Below, in pieces: positions 24,687-33,074 of a stretch of DNA of 54,309 nt. The position numbers were made by a program, and so were the translations under genes. This DNA is from an uncultured Emergencia sp. (GTDB lineage Bacteria; Bacillota; Clostridia; Peptostreptococcales; Anaerovoracaceae). The notes beneath the pieces were generated by a model. It ran no database searches and was not told the DNA's origin. It worked only from the letters and a program-made list of their open reading frames with translations. Position 1 is the stretch's first letter, and every line of letters begins with the position of its first letter. The stretch spans positions 1-54,309 of the forward strand of contig CALLDR010000181.1 of the NCBI GenBank assembly GCA_937997955.1, given 5' to 3'.

Positions 24687-25643
24687 ATGAAGATAGCAAT
24701 CATCGGAGCCGGCGCTATGGGAACCATGTTTGGAGCATTTCTCGGCAAGGCGGGAGAAGATGTATGTATGATCGATGTGAGAAAGGATCACATCGAAGCC
24801 ATCAGCGAAAAGGGTATCATCGTAAAATACCCGGACAAGGAAGAAGCGATTCCTGCAAAGGGCGCCCTGACTTCAGACGAAGCGGCGAAGCTCTTCGGCG
24901 GTCCGGCGGACGTGGTCATGATCTTTACGAAGACGCCGATGAATAAGATGGTACTGGATCAGGCAGGCGCGCTGATCGGACCGGATACATATCTGATGAC
25001 TACCCAGAACGGTCTGGGAAGCGAGGAACAGCTGGCGGAATACGTGGCCAGAGATCACGTCATCGTGGGAACCACCGCGCTGAACGCCATGCTGGGCGAG
25101 CCGGGCACCATCAATTACAGATTCCTCGACGCCTGGTCGACCTACATCATGCCGCTGGAAGGCGATATGAACGAAATGACTGAGAAGCTGGCCAAGGCGC
25201 TGACCGATGGCGGACAGCCTACCTACGCCGACATGAACACAGAGAAGATTCGCTGGAAGAAGATCGCGGTCAACTGTATGGCCAACTCAGCGTCCGCCCT
25301 TACCAGACTGAAATCCAACATCATCTTTGACAACGAATACGGCCGGGCTTACGCGGATTTGATCTTGAAAGAGGTCGTAGCGGTCGCCAACGCGAAGGGC
25401 ATCGAGATGACCAGAGAAGAGCTGGAACCGCAGGTAGATGTTTCCGCCAAGCTGCCGGCTTATCCGTCCATGGGGCTGGACGCGGTCAACCACCGGATCA
25501 CCGAGATCGGCACACTGAACGGCTCCATCGTCAAGCTGGGAAGGGAATACGGAATCGATACGCCGGCAAACGCCGTCATGTACAACCTGGTATCCATTCT
25601 GCACAACAACTACGACCAGCTTCCAGAATCACAGGACAAATAA
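24687..25643 (+). CDS. ketopantoate reductase-like oxidoreductase (copy 1)
   Basis: A 318-residue ApbA/PanE-family NAD(P)-dependent 2-oxoacid reductase. The Rossmann start is MKIAIIGAGAMGTMFGAFLG; the catalytic Lys and Asn lie in IRWKKIAVNCMANSASAL, and TQNGLGSEEQLAEYV matches the family NG motif. Lying at the head of a repressible catabolic operon, it probably reduces or oxidises a pathway intermediate rather than making pantothenate. A divergent paralogue lies at 33075. ATG 24687 follows GGAGGAG. Confidence 0.85.
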   Translation: MKIAIIGAGAMGTMFGAFLGKAGEDVCMIDVRKDHIEAISEKGIIVKYPDKEEAIPAKGALTSDEAAKLFGGPADVVMIFTKTPMNKMVLDQAGALIGPDTYLMTTQNGLGSEEQLAEYVARDHVIVGTTALNAMLGEPGTINYRFLDAWSTYIMPLEGDMNEMTEKLAKALTDGGQPTYADMNTEKIRWKKIAVNCMANSASALTRLKSNIIFDNEYGRAYADLILKEVVAVANAKGIEMTREELEPQVDVSAKLPAYPSMGLDAVNHRITEIGTLNGSIVKLGREYGIDTPANAVMYNLVSILHNNYDQLPESQDK

Positions 25644-25703
25644 TCATGGCAATAGATTATTTCAATTATTACAACTTTTGTTATATCAAAGAGGAGGTAC
25701 AAA

Positions 25704-26957
25704 ATGCCTAAATATGCAGAGAACTTACTTTACGGTGTCGGAGCGCAGGAGCTTACCAGCGATCTGAACATTCCAAGAATGAGAAAAGAGAGAAATGAAC
25801 GCCTGATCAAAATCATGAAGAAGCACAACTGTGCGGCCATGCTGGTATCCGGCGGAGACAACGTGCGTTACGTAGCTGCGACTACAGCCCAGTCTCTTCC
25901 TGCCGGCCTCAGCTACGCGCTGATCACCGTTGATGGCGTCATCCACGTATGGGACTTCCCTGGCGACGTAGATCTGGTCAGAGAAAGCTGCGACTGGATT
26001 CCGCAGGAGAACATTCACGTGGCGCACTACTGGCACGGCGGCGCTCCTGGCAAGGCCTGCACAGAGTACAACGCGAAGATCTACGCCCAGGACATGAAAG
26101 AGATTCTGGCAAAGGCCGGTCTGCTGGGCGAGAAGATCGCAGTAGCAGGTGTTGACGGCATCTCCATCGCGGCCCTGACAGAAGCGGGCATCGAGACCTA
26201 CAGCGGCCACTGGATCATGCAGGAAGCCCGCGCGGTCAAGACCAGAGACGAGCAGGTCTGCGCGAAGACTGTCGCGGCCATCGCGGACGTAGGCTTCTGG
26301 GCCATTCAGGAAGCGCTGAAACCGGGCGTCAGAGACATCGACGTACAGGCCGCGGCGATGGCGGCTATGACCAAAGCCGGCGCTGTCGTTACGCCGAACA
26401 CCATCGTAGTGTTCTCCGGTCCGCACGGATATCCGAGAGGAATTCCTAACACAGACCGTATCATCAGACCGGGAGATCTGGTTTATGTAGATATTGCAGG
26501 TATGAAATATATGGGATATAATTCTTGTATCTACAGAACCTATAAGGTCGGATGCCAGCCAACCGCTCAGGAAAAGAGCTGGATGGACAGAGTCGTTGAA
26601 AAACAGAACAAGGCCATCGACGCGATCAAGCCGGGCAACACCTCCGCAGACGTTGCCGCCTGCTTCTCACCGTGCGACGAGCTGGGATATCCTACAGAGC
26701 TGGACTGCCTGAGCATGGATATCTGCCACGGCATCGGCCTGATCAGCTACGAAGAGCCGATCATCAACAGACTGGATTCCTTCAACTATCCGCAGGAGCT
26801 GCTGCCGGGCATGGTCATCGCGGTAGAGACCATCTACGGAGAAAAGGGCGTCGGCGGAGCCAGACTGGAAGACATGGTCATCGTGACAGAGGACGGATGC
26901 GAGATCATCGACAGAACGCCTCGCGACCACATCCTGGTCACCCATTCCTACGACTAA
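25704..26957 (+). CDS. creatinase-like M24 (pita-bread) family protein
   Basis: A 417-residue protein with a creatinase N-domain followed by a pita-bread catalytic domain. The ligand positions of M24 metallopeptidases are partly kept: Asp in VDIAG near 260, His in CHGIGL near 341, Glu in AVETIYGE near 375 and Glu in LEDM near 388. The second Asp, normally in GYxSDxTRT, is Cys (GYNSCIYRTY, about 273), so a normal dinuclear metal centre is unlikely. Metal-free creatinase and other C-N or C-S hydrolases or lyases share this fold. It probably acts on a small pathway substrate rather than on a peptide. ATG 25704 follows AGAGGAGG. Confidence 0.82.
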   Translation: MPKYAENLLYGVGAQELTSDLNIPRMRKERNERLIKIMKKHNCAAMLVSGGDNVRYVAATTAQSLPAGLSYALITVDGVIHVWDFPGDVDLVRESCDWIPQENIHVAHYWHGGAPGKACTEYNAKIYAQDMKEILAKAGLLGEKIAVAGVDGISIAALTEAGIETYSGHWIMQEARAVKTRDEQVCAKTVAAIADVGFWAIQEALKPGVRDIDVQAAAMAAMTKAGAVVTPNTIVVFSGPHGYPRGIPNTDRIIRPGDLVYVDIAGMKYMGYNSCIYRTYKVGCQPTAQEKSWMDRVVEKQNKAIDAIKPGNTSADVAACFSPCDELGYPTELDCLSMDICHGIGLISYEEPIINRLDSFNYPQELLPGMVIAVETIYGEKGVGGARLEDMVIVTEDGCEIIDRTPRDHILVTHSYD

Positions 26958-27040
26958 ACGCGTCAGGAGAGCGCTCAGTTTCATAACATACTAGTTTGGG
27001 ACGGCAACATTACTGAGTCGACAATTACGATTACAATTAG

Positions 27041-27072
27041 ATAGCCAGGCAGCCACATGCCTGGCTTCTATA
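27041..27072 (+). terminator. intraoperonic hairpin
   Basis: ATAGCCAGGCA and TGCCTGGCTTCTAT form a 9-bp core stem in the 137-base gap after the M24 gene, just before the next ribosome binding site. Probably a weak terminator or mRNA processing site. A single CTAG at 26991 lacks the 12-bp array. Confidence 0.45.
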
Positions 27073-27094
27073 TTAAAGGAGGAAGAAAGATATA

Positions 27095-27826
27095 ATGAAA
27101 ATCCTACTATTAGTTCCTTTCAAACACGATGAAAACAATGAGAAAAACCTCAGATCAACCATTCCTATGGACATAGACATCAAAGGACTCAGTTTTGGCG
27201 ACCCATCCGACTGCCGGTATGACGAAGCCATGAATGTGGTAGCAACCTGTGACGCCATCGTACAGGCGGAGCAGGACGGCTACGACGCCGTGGTCATCGC
27301 CTGTCAGGGCGACCCAGGGGTCGATGAAGCGAGAGAATTGGTGCGGATTCCAGTGGTCGCGGTGACCAAGACCCTGATCCACATCGCCGCCACCCTGGGC
27401 GACAAGCTGTGCATTATCACACCGAACGCTTACGTAGAGAGAAGAACCCGGCAGAACGCCATCCGTTACGGATTCCGCGATTTCGTGGCCACCAGGACCA
27501 TCGAGGTCAGCGCCCGCGACGGTATCGACGCCTACTCCGTATACAAGGAGACCGGTGAATATTCTCCTTTGATCGAGCAGTTCGTAGAGGAATGTATCAA
27601 AGCCATCGAGGAGGACAAGGCGGAAGTGCTTTCCACAGGCTGCGGGGCCATCATGTGGATGTCAGGCATCGCCCAGGCGGAGCTGGAAAAGAGGGGCTAT
27701 CAGATCCCGTTCATCAATCCGACCCTGGCTGCCTGCGAATTCGCCAAGACTCTGGTAAACATCGGAGCCGTAAACCCAAATTACCCTGAACCGATCAGGA
27801 AGACCGGCCGCGCCGGCTGCTGCTGA
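27095..27826 (+). CDS. aspartate/glutamate/hydantoin racemase-family protein
   Basis: A 243-residue member of the two-cysteine racemase superfamily. The catalytic cysteines are in IACQGDPGV (about 70) and STGCGAIMW (about 188). The first motif resembles hydantoin racemase and maleate isomerase relatives. It should invert a stereocentre next to a carboxylate or carry out a related isomerisation. ATG 27095 follows AAAGGAGGAAG; the next gene starts 17 bases after its stop. Confidence 0.82.
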   Translation: MKILLLVPFKHDENNEKNLRSTIPMDIDIKGLSFGDPSDCRYDEAMNVVATCDAIVQAEQDGYDAVVIACQGDPGVDEARELVRIPVVAVTKTLIHIAATLGDKLCIITPNAYVERRTRQNAIRYGFRDFVATRTIEVSARDGIDAYSVYKETGEYSPLIEQFVEECIKAIEEDKAEVLSTGCGAIMWMSGIAQAELEKRGYQIPFINPTLAACEFAKTLVNIGAVNPNYPEPIRKTGRAGCC

Positions 27827-27843
27827 ATAAGGAGGATTCAACC

Positions 27844-29136
27844 ATGTCTGGAAATGTACATAATAATGATGGATTCAATAGAACCGGAATCAAATTGATC
27901 TTGTTAAGCGTTTGCTCCTGGGCAATCTTTTCCTTTACCTGCATGAACGCGTACAGCGTATGGGTTCCTGCGGTTGCCGACAAAATCGGCATGGACTTCG
28001 CGGACCTCAACATGTGGAACACTTACGGAGGGCTTATCGCAGCGGTTGCGACCTTTGCCGCGTCCCATGTCGTGCGTAAATTTGGTTCGAGGAAGACACT
28101 TTTCGTATCATTGGGCATATGCGGCCTGAACTTCCTGTTCATTCCGAAATGTCCAGCTGCCTTCGCCTGCTTCGGCGTGGCGCTGAACGCGGTTCTGCAG
28201 GTATTCTACGGCAACATGTCGACCACAGTGCTGATGAAGAACTGGTATCCGAGAAAGAACGCTGTGGTCATGGGATGGGTCACTGCTGGTACGGCCATTG
28301 GCGGTTTCATCATGCTTCCGATCTTTAACAGTGCCATTCAGAGCAAAGGTCTCGATACGGCGATGGCGATCTTTGGAATATTATTTATTGTTATCGCTGT
28401 TTTAGATCTTATTTTAGTCAGAGACACCCCAGAGATGTGCGGTTTCGACCCAGATGGCATGCCGATGTCTGCGGAAGAGCAGAAGATTCACCTAGGTACT
28501 AAGAAAGAGAAAAATCCTTGGACGCTGAAGAAGATCTTTACCAACAAACGCATGGTAGCCATGAGCGTCGGCTGGGGACTGGAACTCATGTGCATAACAG
28601 GTACGCTCTCCTGCGCGATTTTGATCATGATCAGTAAAGGTATTGAACAGAAGCAGGCCGTTACAATCGCTTCTATAGGTGCGGTCTTAGCTATTATTGG
28701 CAGTGTCGTCTCCGGTATCGTTGCGGATAAGATCGGTACGAAAAAGGCATCTATGCTGTTCATAGGTGTTCAGCTGGTGTTTACTTTCCTGATGGTTATA
28801 GCTGGTGTAGGGCAGACCGTAATCGTGATCATCGGCTACGCTTTAGTGGTATTCATGTCCGGATCTCCGAGCAACCTGAGCGCAACCAGTGTTCTGAAAC
28901 TGACGGGAGCCAGATTCTTCACCGTGGCGTGGGGCACCATTTTCATGGTCATCAATCTCTTCAGAGCGGCTGCAAGCTCTGTCATCAGCTTCAGCCTGAA
29001 GACCTCCGGCGGATATAACCTTGCGCTGTATATCTTCGTGGGCCTGCTGATCGTCGCGATCCTGCTGATCAATTACGCCGGCGAGGAATATCAGGATCCC
29101 GGCATCGAAGAGGAAGAGGAAACAGAAGCGATATAA
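27844..29136 (+). CDS. MFS transporter, monocarboxylate/OFA-like
   Basis: A 430-residue major facilitator protein with twelve hydrophobic spans, a cytoplasmic loop in the middle (about residues 198-230) and an acidic tail (IEEEEETEAI). The FGSRKTLF and IGTKKASM loops are the MFS A-motif positions. Similarity is closest to oxalate/formate and carboxylate antiporters. It probably imports the substrate of the regulon or swaps it for a product. Start ATG 27844 follows AAGGAGGATT. Confidence 0.88.
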   Translation: MSGNVHNNDGFNRTGIKLILLSVCSWAIFSFTCMNAYSVWVPAVADKIGMDFADLNMWNTYGGLIAAVATFAASHVVRKFGSRKTLFVSLGICGLNFLFIPKCPAAFACFGVALNAVLQVFYGNMSTTVLMKNWYPRKNAVVMGWVTAGTAIGGFIMLPIFNSAIQSKGLDTAMAIFGILFIVIAVLDLILVRDTPEMCGFDPDGMPMSAEEQKIHLGTKKEKNPWTLKKIFTNKRMVAMSVGWGLELMCITGTLSCAILIMISKGIEQKQAVTIASIGAVLAIIGSVVSGIVADKIGTKKASMLFIGVQLVFTFLMVIAGVGQTVIVIIGYALVVFMSGSPSNLSATSVLKLTGARFFTVAWGTIFMVINLFRAAASSVISFSLKTSGGYNLALYIFVGLLIVAILLINYAGEEYQDPGIEEEEETEAI

Positions 29137-29182
29137 TTAAGAATACTGTTAATGTAAATTGAGTTAGAAAGGATGTAGCGAA

Positions 29183-30202
29183 ATGAAAGCTGCAGTTTTG
29201 GCAGAACCATATAAACTGGAGGTGCGGGAGGTGCCGAAGCCTGTTCCCGGACCGGGGGAAGTGGTCATTGACGTGAAATACATGGGTATCTGCGGCTCTG
29301 ATATCCCCGGCTACGAGGGAAAGCAGGCGGTGAAAATGCCGATCATTCCAGGTCATGAATTTACCGGCGTCGTCGACCAGCTCGGCGAAGGCGTCACTGG
29401 CCTCAGGGCAGGCCAGAAGGTCATGGCTCAGGCGGCGTGGGGCTGCGGCCAGTGCAAGCACTGCCTGGAAGGCAAGCACAATCTGTGCACCGACAGAAGA
29501 CTGCTGGGCGCCAACGTGAACGGCGCCCTGGCAGAGTACATCAAAGTGCCCGCTTCCGCGGTGATTCCGCTGGAAGAGGATACAGATCTTCGTCTGGCGC
29601 AGTCCATCGATTCCCTTTCCTGCAGTATCAATGCTGTGGAAAAGCTGTCGCCGGAGATCGGCGACGTGGGCGTGCTGTTCGGCACAGGGCACAGCGGCCT
29701 GCTGCTCCTGCAGGTGCTGAAAAGCACAGCCATCAGCAAGCTGGCGGTGGTCGGCGGAAGAAGACAGTTCCGCATGGACAAGGCTCTGGAGCTGGGAGCC
29801 GATCTGGTGATCGGCAGCAGCGATCCGAATTTTGATGCTGCCATGCAGGACTTCCTGCCGGAAGAAGGCGCGGACTTCGTCGTGGAAGCGTCAGGCACCA
29901 TGAAGGCTTTGTTGAAGGCCGCTGAGCTGGTGAAACAGGGCGGCACGATCCTGACCTACGGCCTGTACAAGGAAAAGCAGAACGAATTCGACTTCAGCCT
30001 GCTGTATAAGAAGGAGATCAAGATCGCCGGAGTGAAGGGCGCGGGCAGCTGCGACCATAAGGCCATCAGACTGCTGGAAAGCGGTAAGATCGATATAGAA
30101 CCTCTGATTACACACGATATCAGATTGGAAGACTGTAATGAAGGCTTCCGCATGATGAGCGAGAAAGAGGACAAGGCCCTCAGGATCGTCTTTGCACTGT
30201 AG
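29183..30202 (+). CDS. zinc-containing alcohol/threonine dehydrogenase-like enzyme
   Basis: A 339-residue medium-chain dehydrogenase. The catalytic zinc site begins with MGICGSD and GHEFTG; the structural zinc motif CGQCKHCLEGKHNLC is intact near residues 89-103. The Rossmann region reads VLFGTGHSGLLLLQVLK, a variant of GxGxxG. It likely oxidises a secondary alcohol with NAD(P)+, as in sorbitol or threonine dehydrogenases. It sits in the TetR-controlled operon, 46 bases after the MFS gene. ATG 29183 follows GAAAGGATG. Confidence 0.88.
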   Translation: MKAAVLAEPYKLEVREVPKPVPGPGEVVIDVKYMGICGSDIPGYEGKQAVKMPIIPGHEFTGVVDQLGEGVTGLRAGQKVMAQAAWGCGQCKHCLEGKHNLCTDRRLLGANVNGALAEYIKVPASAVIPLEEDTDLRLAQSIDSLSCSINAVEKLSPEIGDVGVLFGTGHSGLLLLQVLKSTAISKLAVVGGRRQFRMDKALELGADLVIGSSDPNFDAAMQDFLPEEGADFVVEASGTMKALLKAAELVKQGGTILTYGLYKEKQNEFDFSLLYKKEIKIAGVKGAGSCDHKAIRLLESGKIDIEPLITHDIRLEDCNEGFRMMSEKEDKALRIVFAL

Positions 30203-30216
30203 AGGAGGAGAAATAC

Positions 30217-31269
30217 ATGAAGACAATGAAAGCTATGCTGCTGAAGGAATTCGGAAAGCCTCTGGTTCTTGAGGAGGTTCCCATTCCTGAACCGGGTCCG
30301 GGAGAGGTCCGGATCAAGCTGAAAGCCTGCGGCGTCTGTGCCACGGATATCAAGACCATTACCGGCAAGATGCCTTTTGTGAAAGAATTCCCGTTCATCG
30401 CGGGCCATGAAAACGCCGGCGTCATAGACAAGTTCGGCGAAGAGACCGGCCAGGGAGAGATGAAGCTGGGAGACAGAGTCTGCATCTTCCACATCGACAG
30501 CTGCGGTGAATGCTGGTACTGTAAACACAAGCTGCCAGCCATGTGCAGAAACATCAGAGGCCTGATCGGTATGTCGCGAAACGGCGGCTTTGCCGAATAT
30601 CTGGTAGCTCCGGAAAAATGTCTCGTGCCGATCCCCGACAACATCACCTTCGAGCAGGCGGCCGTTGCCACAGATTCTGTGACCACGGCGGTGCACGCTT
30701 TGATGGAGCGGTTAGACGTTCAAGAGGGAGATCCTGTGCTGATCATGGGTGTAGGAGGTCTGGGCTCCAACGGCATACAGATCGCCAAGCACATGGGAGC
30801 GAAGGTTATTGCCGCCGACATCGACGATGAAAAGCTGGCTATGGCCAAGGATCTGGGAGCAGATTACGTTTTTAATACCACAAAGGTTGACCTGGCGGCG
30901 GAATGCCGCAGGGTCACCGACGGCATGGGCGTTAAATGGTCCGCGGATTTCGCGGGGCAGCCCATCGCTACACAGACAGCTCTTTCCTGCCTTGCGCCGG
31001 AAGGCGTCCAGGCGCAGCCCGGGTATTCCGTCGTGAAACCTACCTTTGAAATCAACAGCTTCGCTCTCGTGTCCAACGAGATCGAAATACGCGGATCCCG
31101 TGGCCCGACCGTCTGGTCCTGCCGCAAGTCTATCGAGCTGGTGTCCAGCGGGGCTGTGAACCCGCAGATCGACCCGCAGCACACAGGTGCGCTGGAAGAT
31201 CTCAACTGGATTCTGGACGACCTGGCGGCAGGCAAGGTGGCTGGAAGGGCAGTGATCAAATACGACTGA
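30217..31269 (+). CDS. zinc-dependent alcohol dehydrogenase (second copy)
   Basis: A 350-residue medium-chain dehydrogenase, clearly different from its neighbour. Catalytic-zinc region CGVCATD and GHENAG, structural zinc CGECWYCKHKLPAMC, cofactor motif GVGGLGSNGIQIAK and an acidic ADIDDEK that suggests NAD+ preference. It ends the operon that begins at 24687. Two different dehydrogenases in one operon suggest a diol or two-step hydroxyacid oxidation. ATG 30217 follows GAGGAGGAG, 14 bases after the previous stop. Confidence 0.88.
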   Translation: MKTMKAMLLKEFGKPLVLEEVPIPEPGPGEVRIKLKACGVCATDIKTITGKMPFVKEFPFIAGHENAGVIDKFGEETGQGEMKLGDRVCIFHIDSCGECWYCKHKLPAMCRNIRGLIGMSRNGGFAEYLVAPEKCLVPIPDNITFEQAAVATDSVTTAVHALMERLDVQEGDPVLIMGVGGLGSNGIQIAKHMGAKVIAADIDDEKLAMAKDLGADYVFNTTKVDLAAECRRVTDGMGVKWSADFAGQPIATQTALSCLAPEGVQAQPGYSVVKPTFEINSFALVSNEIEIRGSRGPTVWSCRKSIELVSSGAVNPQIDPQHTGALEDLNWILDDLAAGKVAGRAVIKYD

Positions 31270-31312
31270 CCACATTGTGGTATCTCCATAAAAATAAATG
31301 CATTAAGAATAG

Positions 31313-31357
31313 AAAAATCCCTGGAATTTCAATAATCTCCAATTCCAGGGGTTTTTC
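31313..31357. terminator. bidirectional terminator
   Basis: AAAAATCCCTGGAATT and AATTCCAGGGGTTTTT around a loop, with T-runs on both strands. It separates the convergent dehydrogenase and sigma-54 regulator genes. Confidence 0.88.
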
Positions 31358-31378
31358 TTTGCCTCGGCCGGGGCGGAA

Positions 31379-32785
31379 TCACTTCAGGCCGTACTTGTCT
31401 ATTTTAGCGTACAGCAGACTGCGGGAGATGCCCAGCTCTTTGGCGGCCTTCGACTTATTTCCGCCCGTTGCTGACAGAGCCTGCTGAATCAGATCCTTCT
31501 CAGCTGTTTCCTTTCCCTTGAAAAAGCTTCCGACGGCGGCGCTTTCCACAGCGCGCCCCGCGGAGAGCTTTTTCTTTTTTTCCAGAAAGAGAAAATCGCC
31601 GGCGGCCAGAATACCGCTGCCCTTCAGCACGCAGGCCCGTTCGATGACGTGTTCCAGCTCCCGCACATTTCCGGGCCAGGCGTAGTCCTGCAGATAGGAA
31701 AGGGCTTCGCCGGAAAGGCCCGTCACATCCAGCTTGTACTTCCTGTTGATCTTGTCCACCAGGGACGATGCCAGAAGGGGAAGGTCCTCGGCCCGTTCCC
31801 GCAGCGCCGGCAGCTCGATCTCCAGCACGTTGATCCGGTACAGCAGGTCCTCCCGGAACTTCTTTTCGGCGGTCATCTGGTACAGATCCTTGTTGCTGCA
31901 GCAGATGACCTGCAGGTTCAGCCTGGTCGGTTTGATGGAACCGATTCGCTCCACCTCGTATTCCTGCAGGACGCGCAGCAGCTTGGACTGCATTTCCAGC
32001 GGAAGCTCTTCGATTTCATCAAGCAGTATGGTGCCGTTGTTGGCCAGCTCAAATTTCCCGGCCTTGCCGCCTTTGACCGCTCCGGAGAAGGTGCCCGTCT
32101 CGTAGCCGAACAGCTCGGATTCCAGCAGCTCCCGGGGGATTGCGGCGCAGTTGACTTTGACAAAGGGCGCGCCGCGGCGGTTGCTGGCGTTGTGGATAGC
32201 CGCGGCGAAGACTTCCTTGCCGGTGCCGCTTTCGCCGGTCAGGAGAATGGGCATGGTGGTGTTGGTGACCCTGGCCAGAATGTTTTTGATCTCCGTGATC
32301 CTGGGTGAGACGCCGACGATGCTGCTGAAGACGGCCGGAGCCGTGGACAGGCCCTGCAGCTGCTGGATGAACAGCTGGTTGGACTGGCGCAGCTTTTCGA
32401 TCTCCTCGTAGAGAAATCCCAGAGTGTCGGTGCTGTTGAGCAGGCTGACGGATATGACACCCTGGATCTCGCCGTAGTGGTTTTTGATGGGGATCCGGCT
32501 GTATACCAGTCCTCTGCCATCCTCAAATTCAAAGAGATCGTCAAAGGTGGGCTCGCCGGTCTCCAGAGTATCGTAAAGCTTGGTGTTGGGAATGACGCTC
32601 TCTACCTTCTCGCCCAGGAGCTCCTGCCGCTTGTATCCGAGAAAGGCGCAGTAGTTGTCGTTGATATAGGCGATGCGGCCGAACCGGTCGATGATGATGA
32701 TGTGGAACAGAATTTCCAGCGAGTCGTCTATGATCTTCTTGATGTCTGTTAAGCTGTTGGATTCGATGTACTTGCTTTTTCCCAT
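31379..32785 (-). CDS. PAS-domain sigma-54-dependent transcriptional activator
   Basis: A 468-residue enhancer-binding protein. Residues 20-120 form a PAS domain (IIDRFGRIAYINDNYCAFLGY). The AAA+ domain starts near 165 with Walker A GESGTGKE, Walker B TILLDEIEEL and arginine-finger region. The sigma-54 contact loop reads GTFSGA instead of GAFTGA. The C-terminus is a Fis-type helix-turn-helix (GGNKSKAAKELGISRSLLYAKI). It resembles RocR/PrdR-type regulators of amino-acid catabolism in Firmicutes. A consensus sigma-54 promoter faces away from it 200 bases upstream, so it should activate the reductase/BKACE pair at 33075-34985. Confidence 0.92.
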   Translation of the reverse strand: MGKSKYIESNSLTDIKKIIDDSLEILFHIIIIDRFGRIAYINDNYCAFLGYKRQELLGEKVESVIPNTKLYDTLETGEPTFDDLFEFEDGRGLVYSRIPIKNHYGEIQGVISVSLLNSTDTLGFLYEEIEKLRQSNQLFIQQLQGLSTAPAVFSSIVGVSPRITEIKNILARVTNTTMPILLTGESGTGKEVFAAAIHNASNRRGAPFVKVNCAAIPRELLESELFGYETGTFSGAVKGGKAGKFELANNGTILLDEIEELPLEMQSKLLRVLQEYEVERIGSIKPTRLNLQVICCSNKDLYQMTAEKKFREDLLYRINVLEIELPALRERAEDLPLLASSLVDKINRKYKLDVTGLSGEALSYLQDYAWPGNVRELEHVIERACVLKGSGILAAGDFLFLEKKKKLSAGRAVESAAVGSFFKGKETAEKDLIQQALSATGGNKSKAAKELGISRSLLYAKIDKYGLK

Positions 32786-32870
32786 GATGTTTTCTCCTTG
32801 TCGCGGTAGGATTTAGCGGAAGTTTCCCGCGCATTCTGTCTTCCGCTGGTATTCCCCGCTTGTACCCTTC

Positions 32871-32914
32871 GCGCGAATTGCTGCGTATTGTTGCGTATTG
32901 CTTTGTAAATTATA
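32871..32914. promoter_or_regulatory. tandem 10-bp enhancer-like repeats and regulator promoter
   Basis: Three head-to-tail 10-mers (GCGCGAATTG, CTGCGTATTG, TTGCGTATTG at 32871-32900) are spaced one helical turn apart, about 90-120 bases upstream of the sigma-54 promoter, the usual place for activator sites. On the minus strand a perfect TATAAT (32909-32914) with weak TTTACT at 18 bp lies beside them, so the activator could also control itself. Confidence 0.6.
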
Positions 32915-32991
32915 ACATACACTGTCCTGAAAAGTAAACAACTGCTTCGGCGTTTTGGAGCCGTTTTGCCTGATTTTCAGAGCTTTTGTTT

Positions 32992-33007
32992 TGGCACGGC
33001 TTTTGCT
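32992..33007 (+). promoter_or_regulatory. sigma-54 (-24/-12) promoter
   Basis: TGGCAC-GGCTT-TTGCT at 32992-33007 matches the sigma-54 consensus TGGCAC-N5-TTGCW fully. It lies 67 bases before the second reductase gene and next to the sigma-54 activator gene. Confidence 0.9.
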
Positions 33008-33074
33008 TAAATAATGGTCAGGATGCGGTCGCCCGCCGGAGCGGCCGCCAATAACAGTTTAGGAGGAATGAAAT

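Noticed and set aside
26991..26994. Single CTAG in the gap after the M24 gene as a fourth TetR operator
   Set aside because: It lacks the 12-bp-spaced partners found at the other three sites.
31379..32785. GTFSGA instead of GAFTGA in the sigma-54 activator as a sign of inactivity
   Set aside because: Natural variants of this loop occur in active activators and the nearby promoter is consensus, so I take it as functional.
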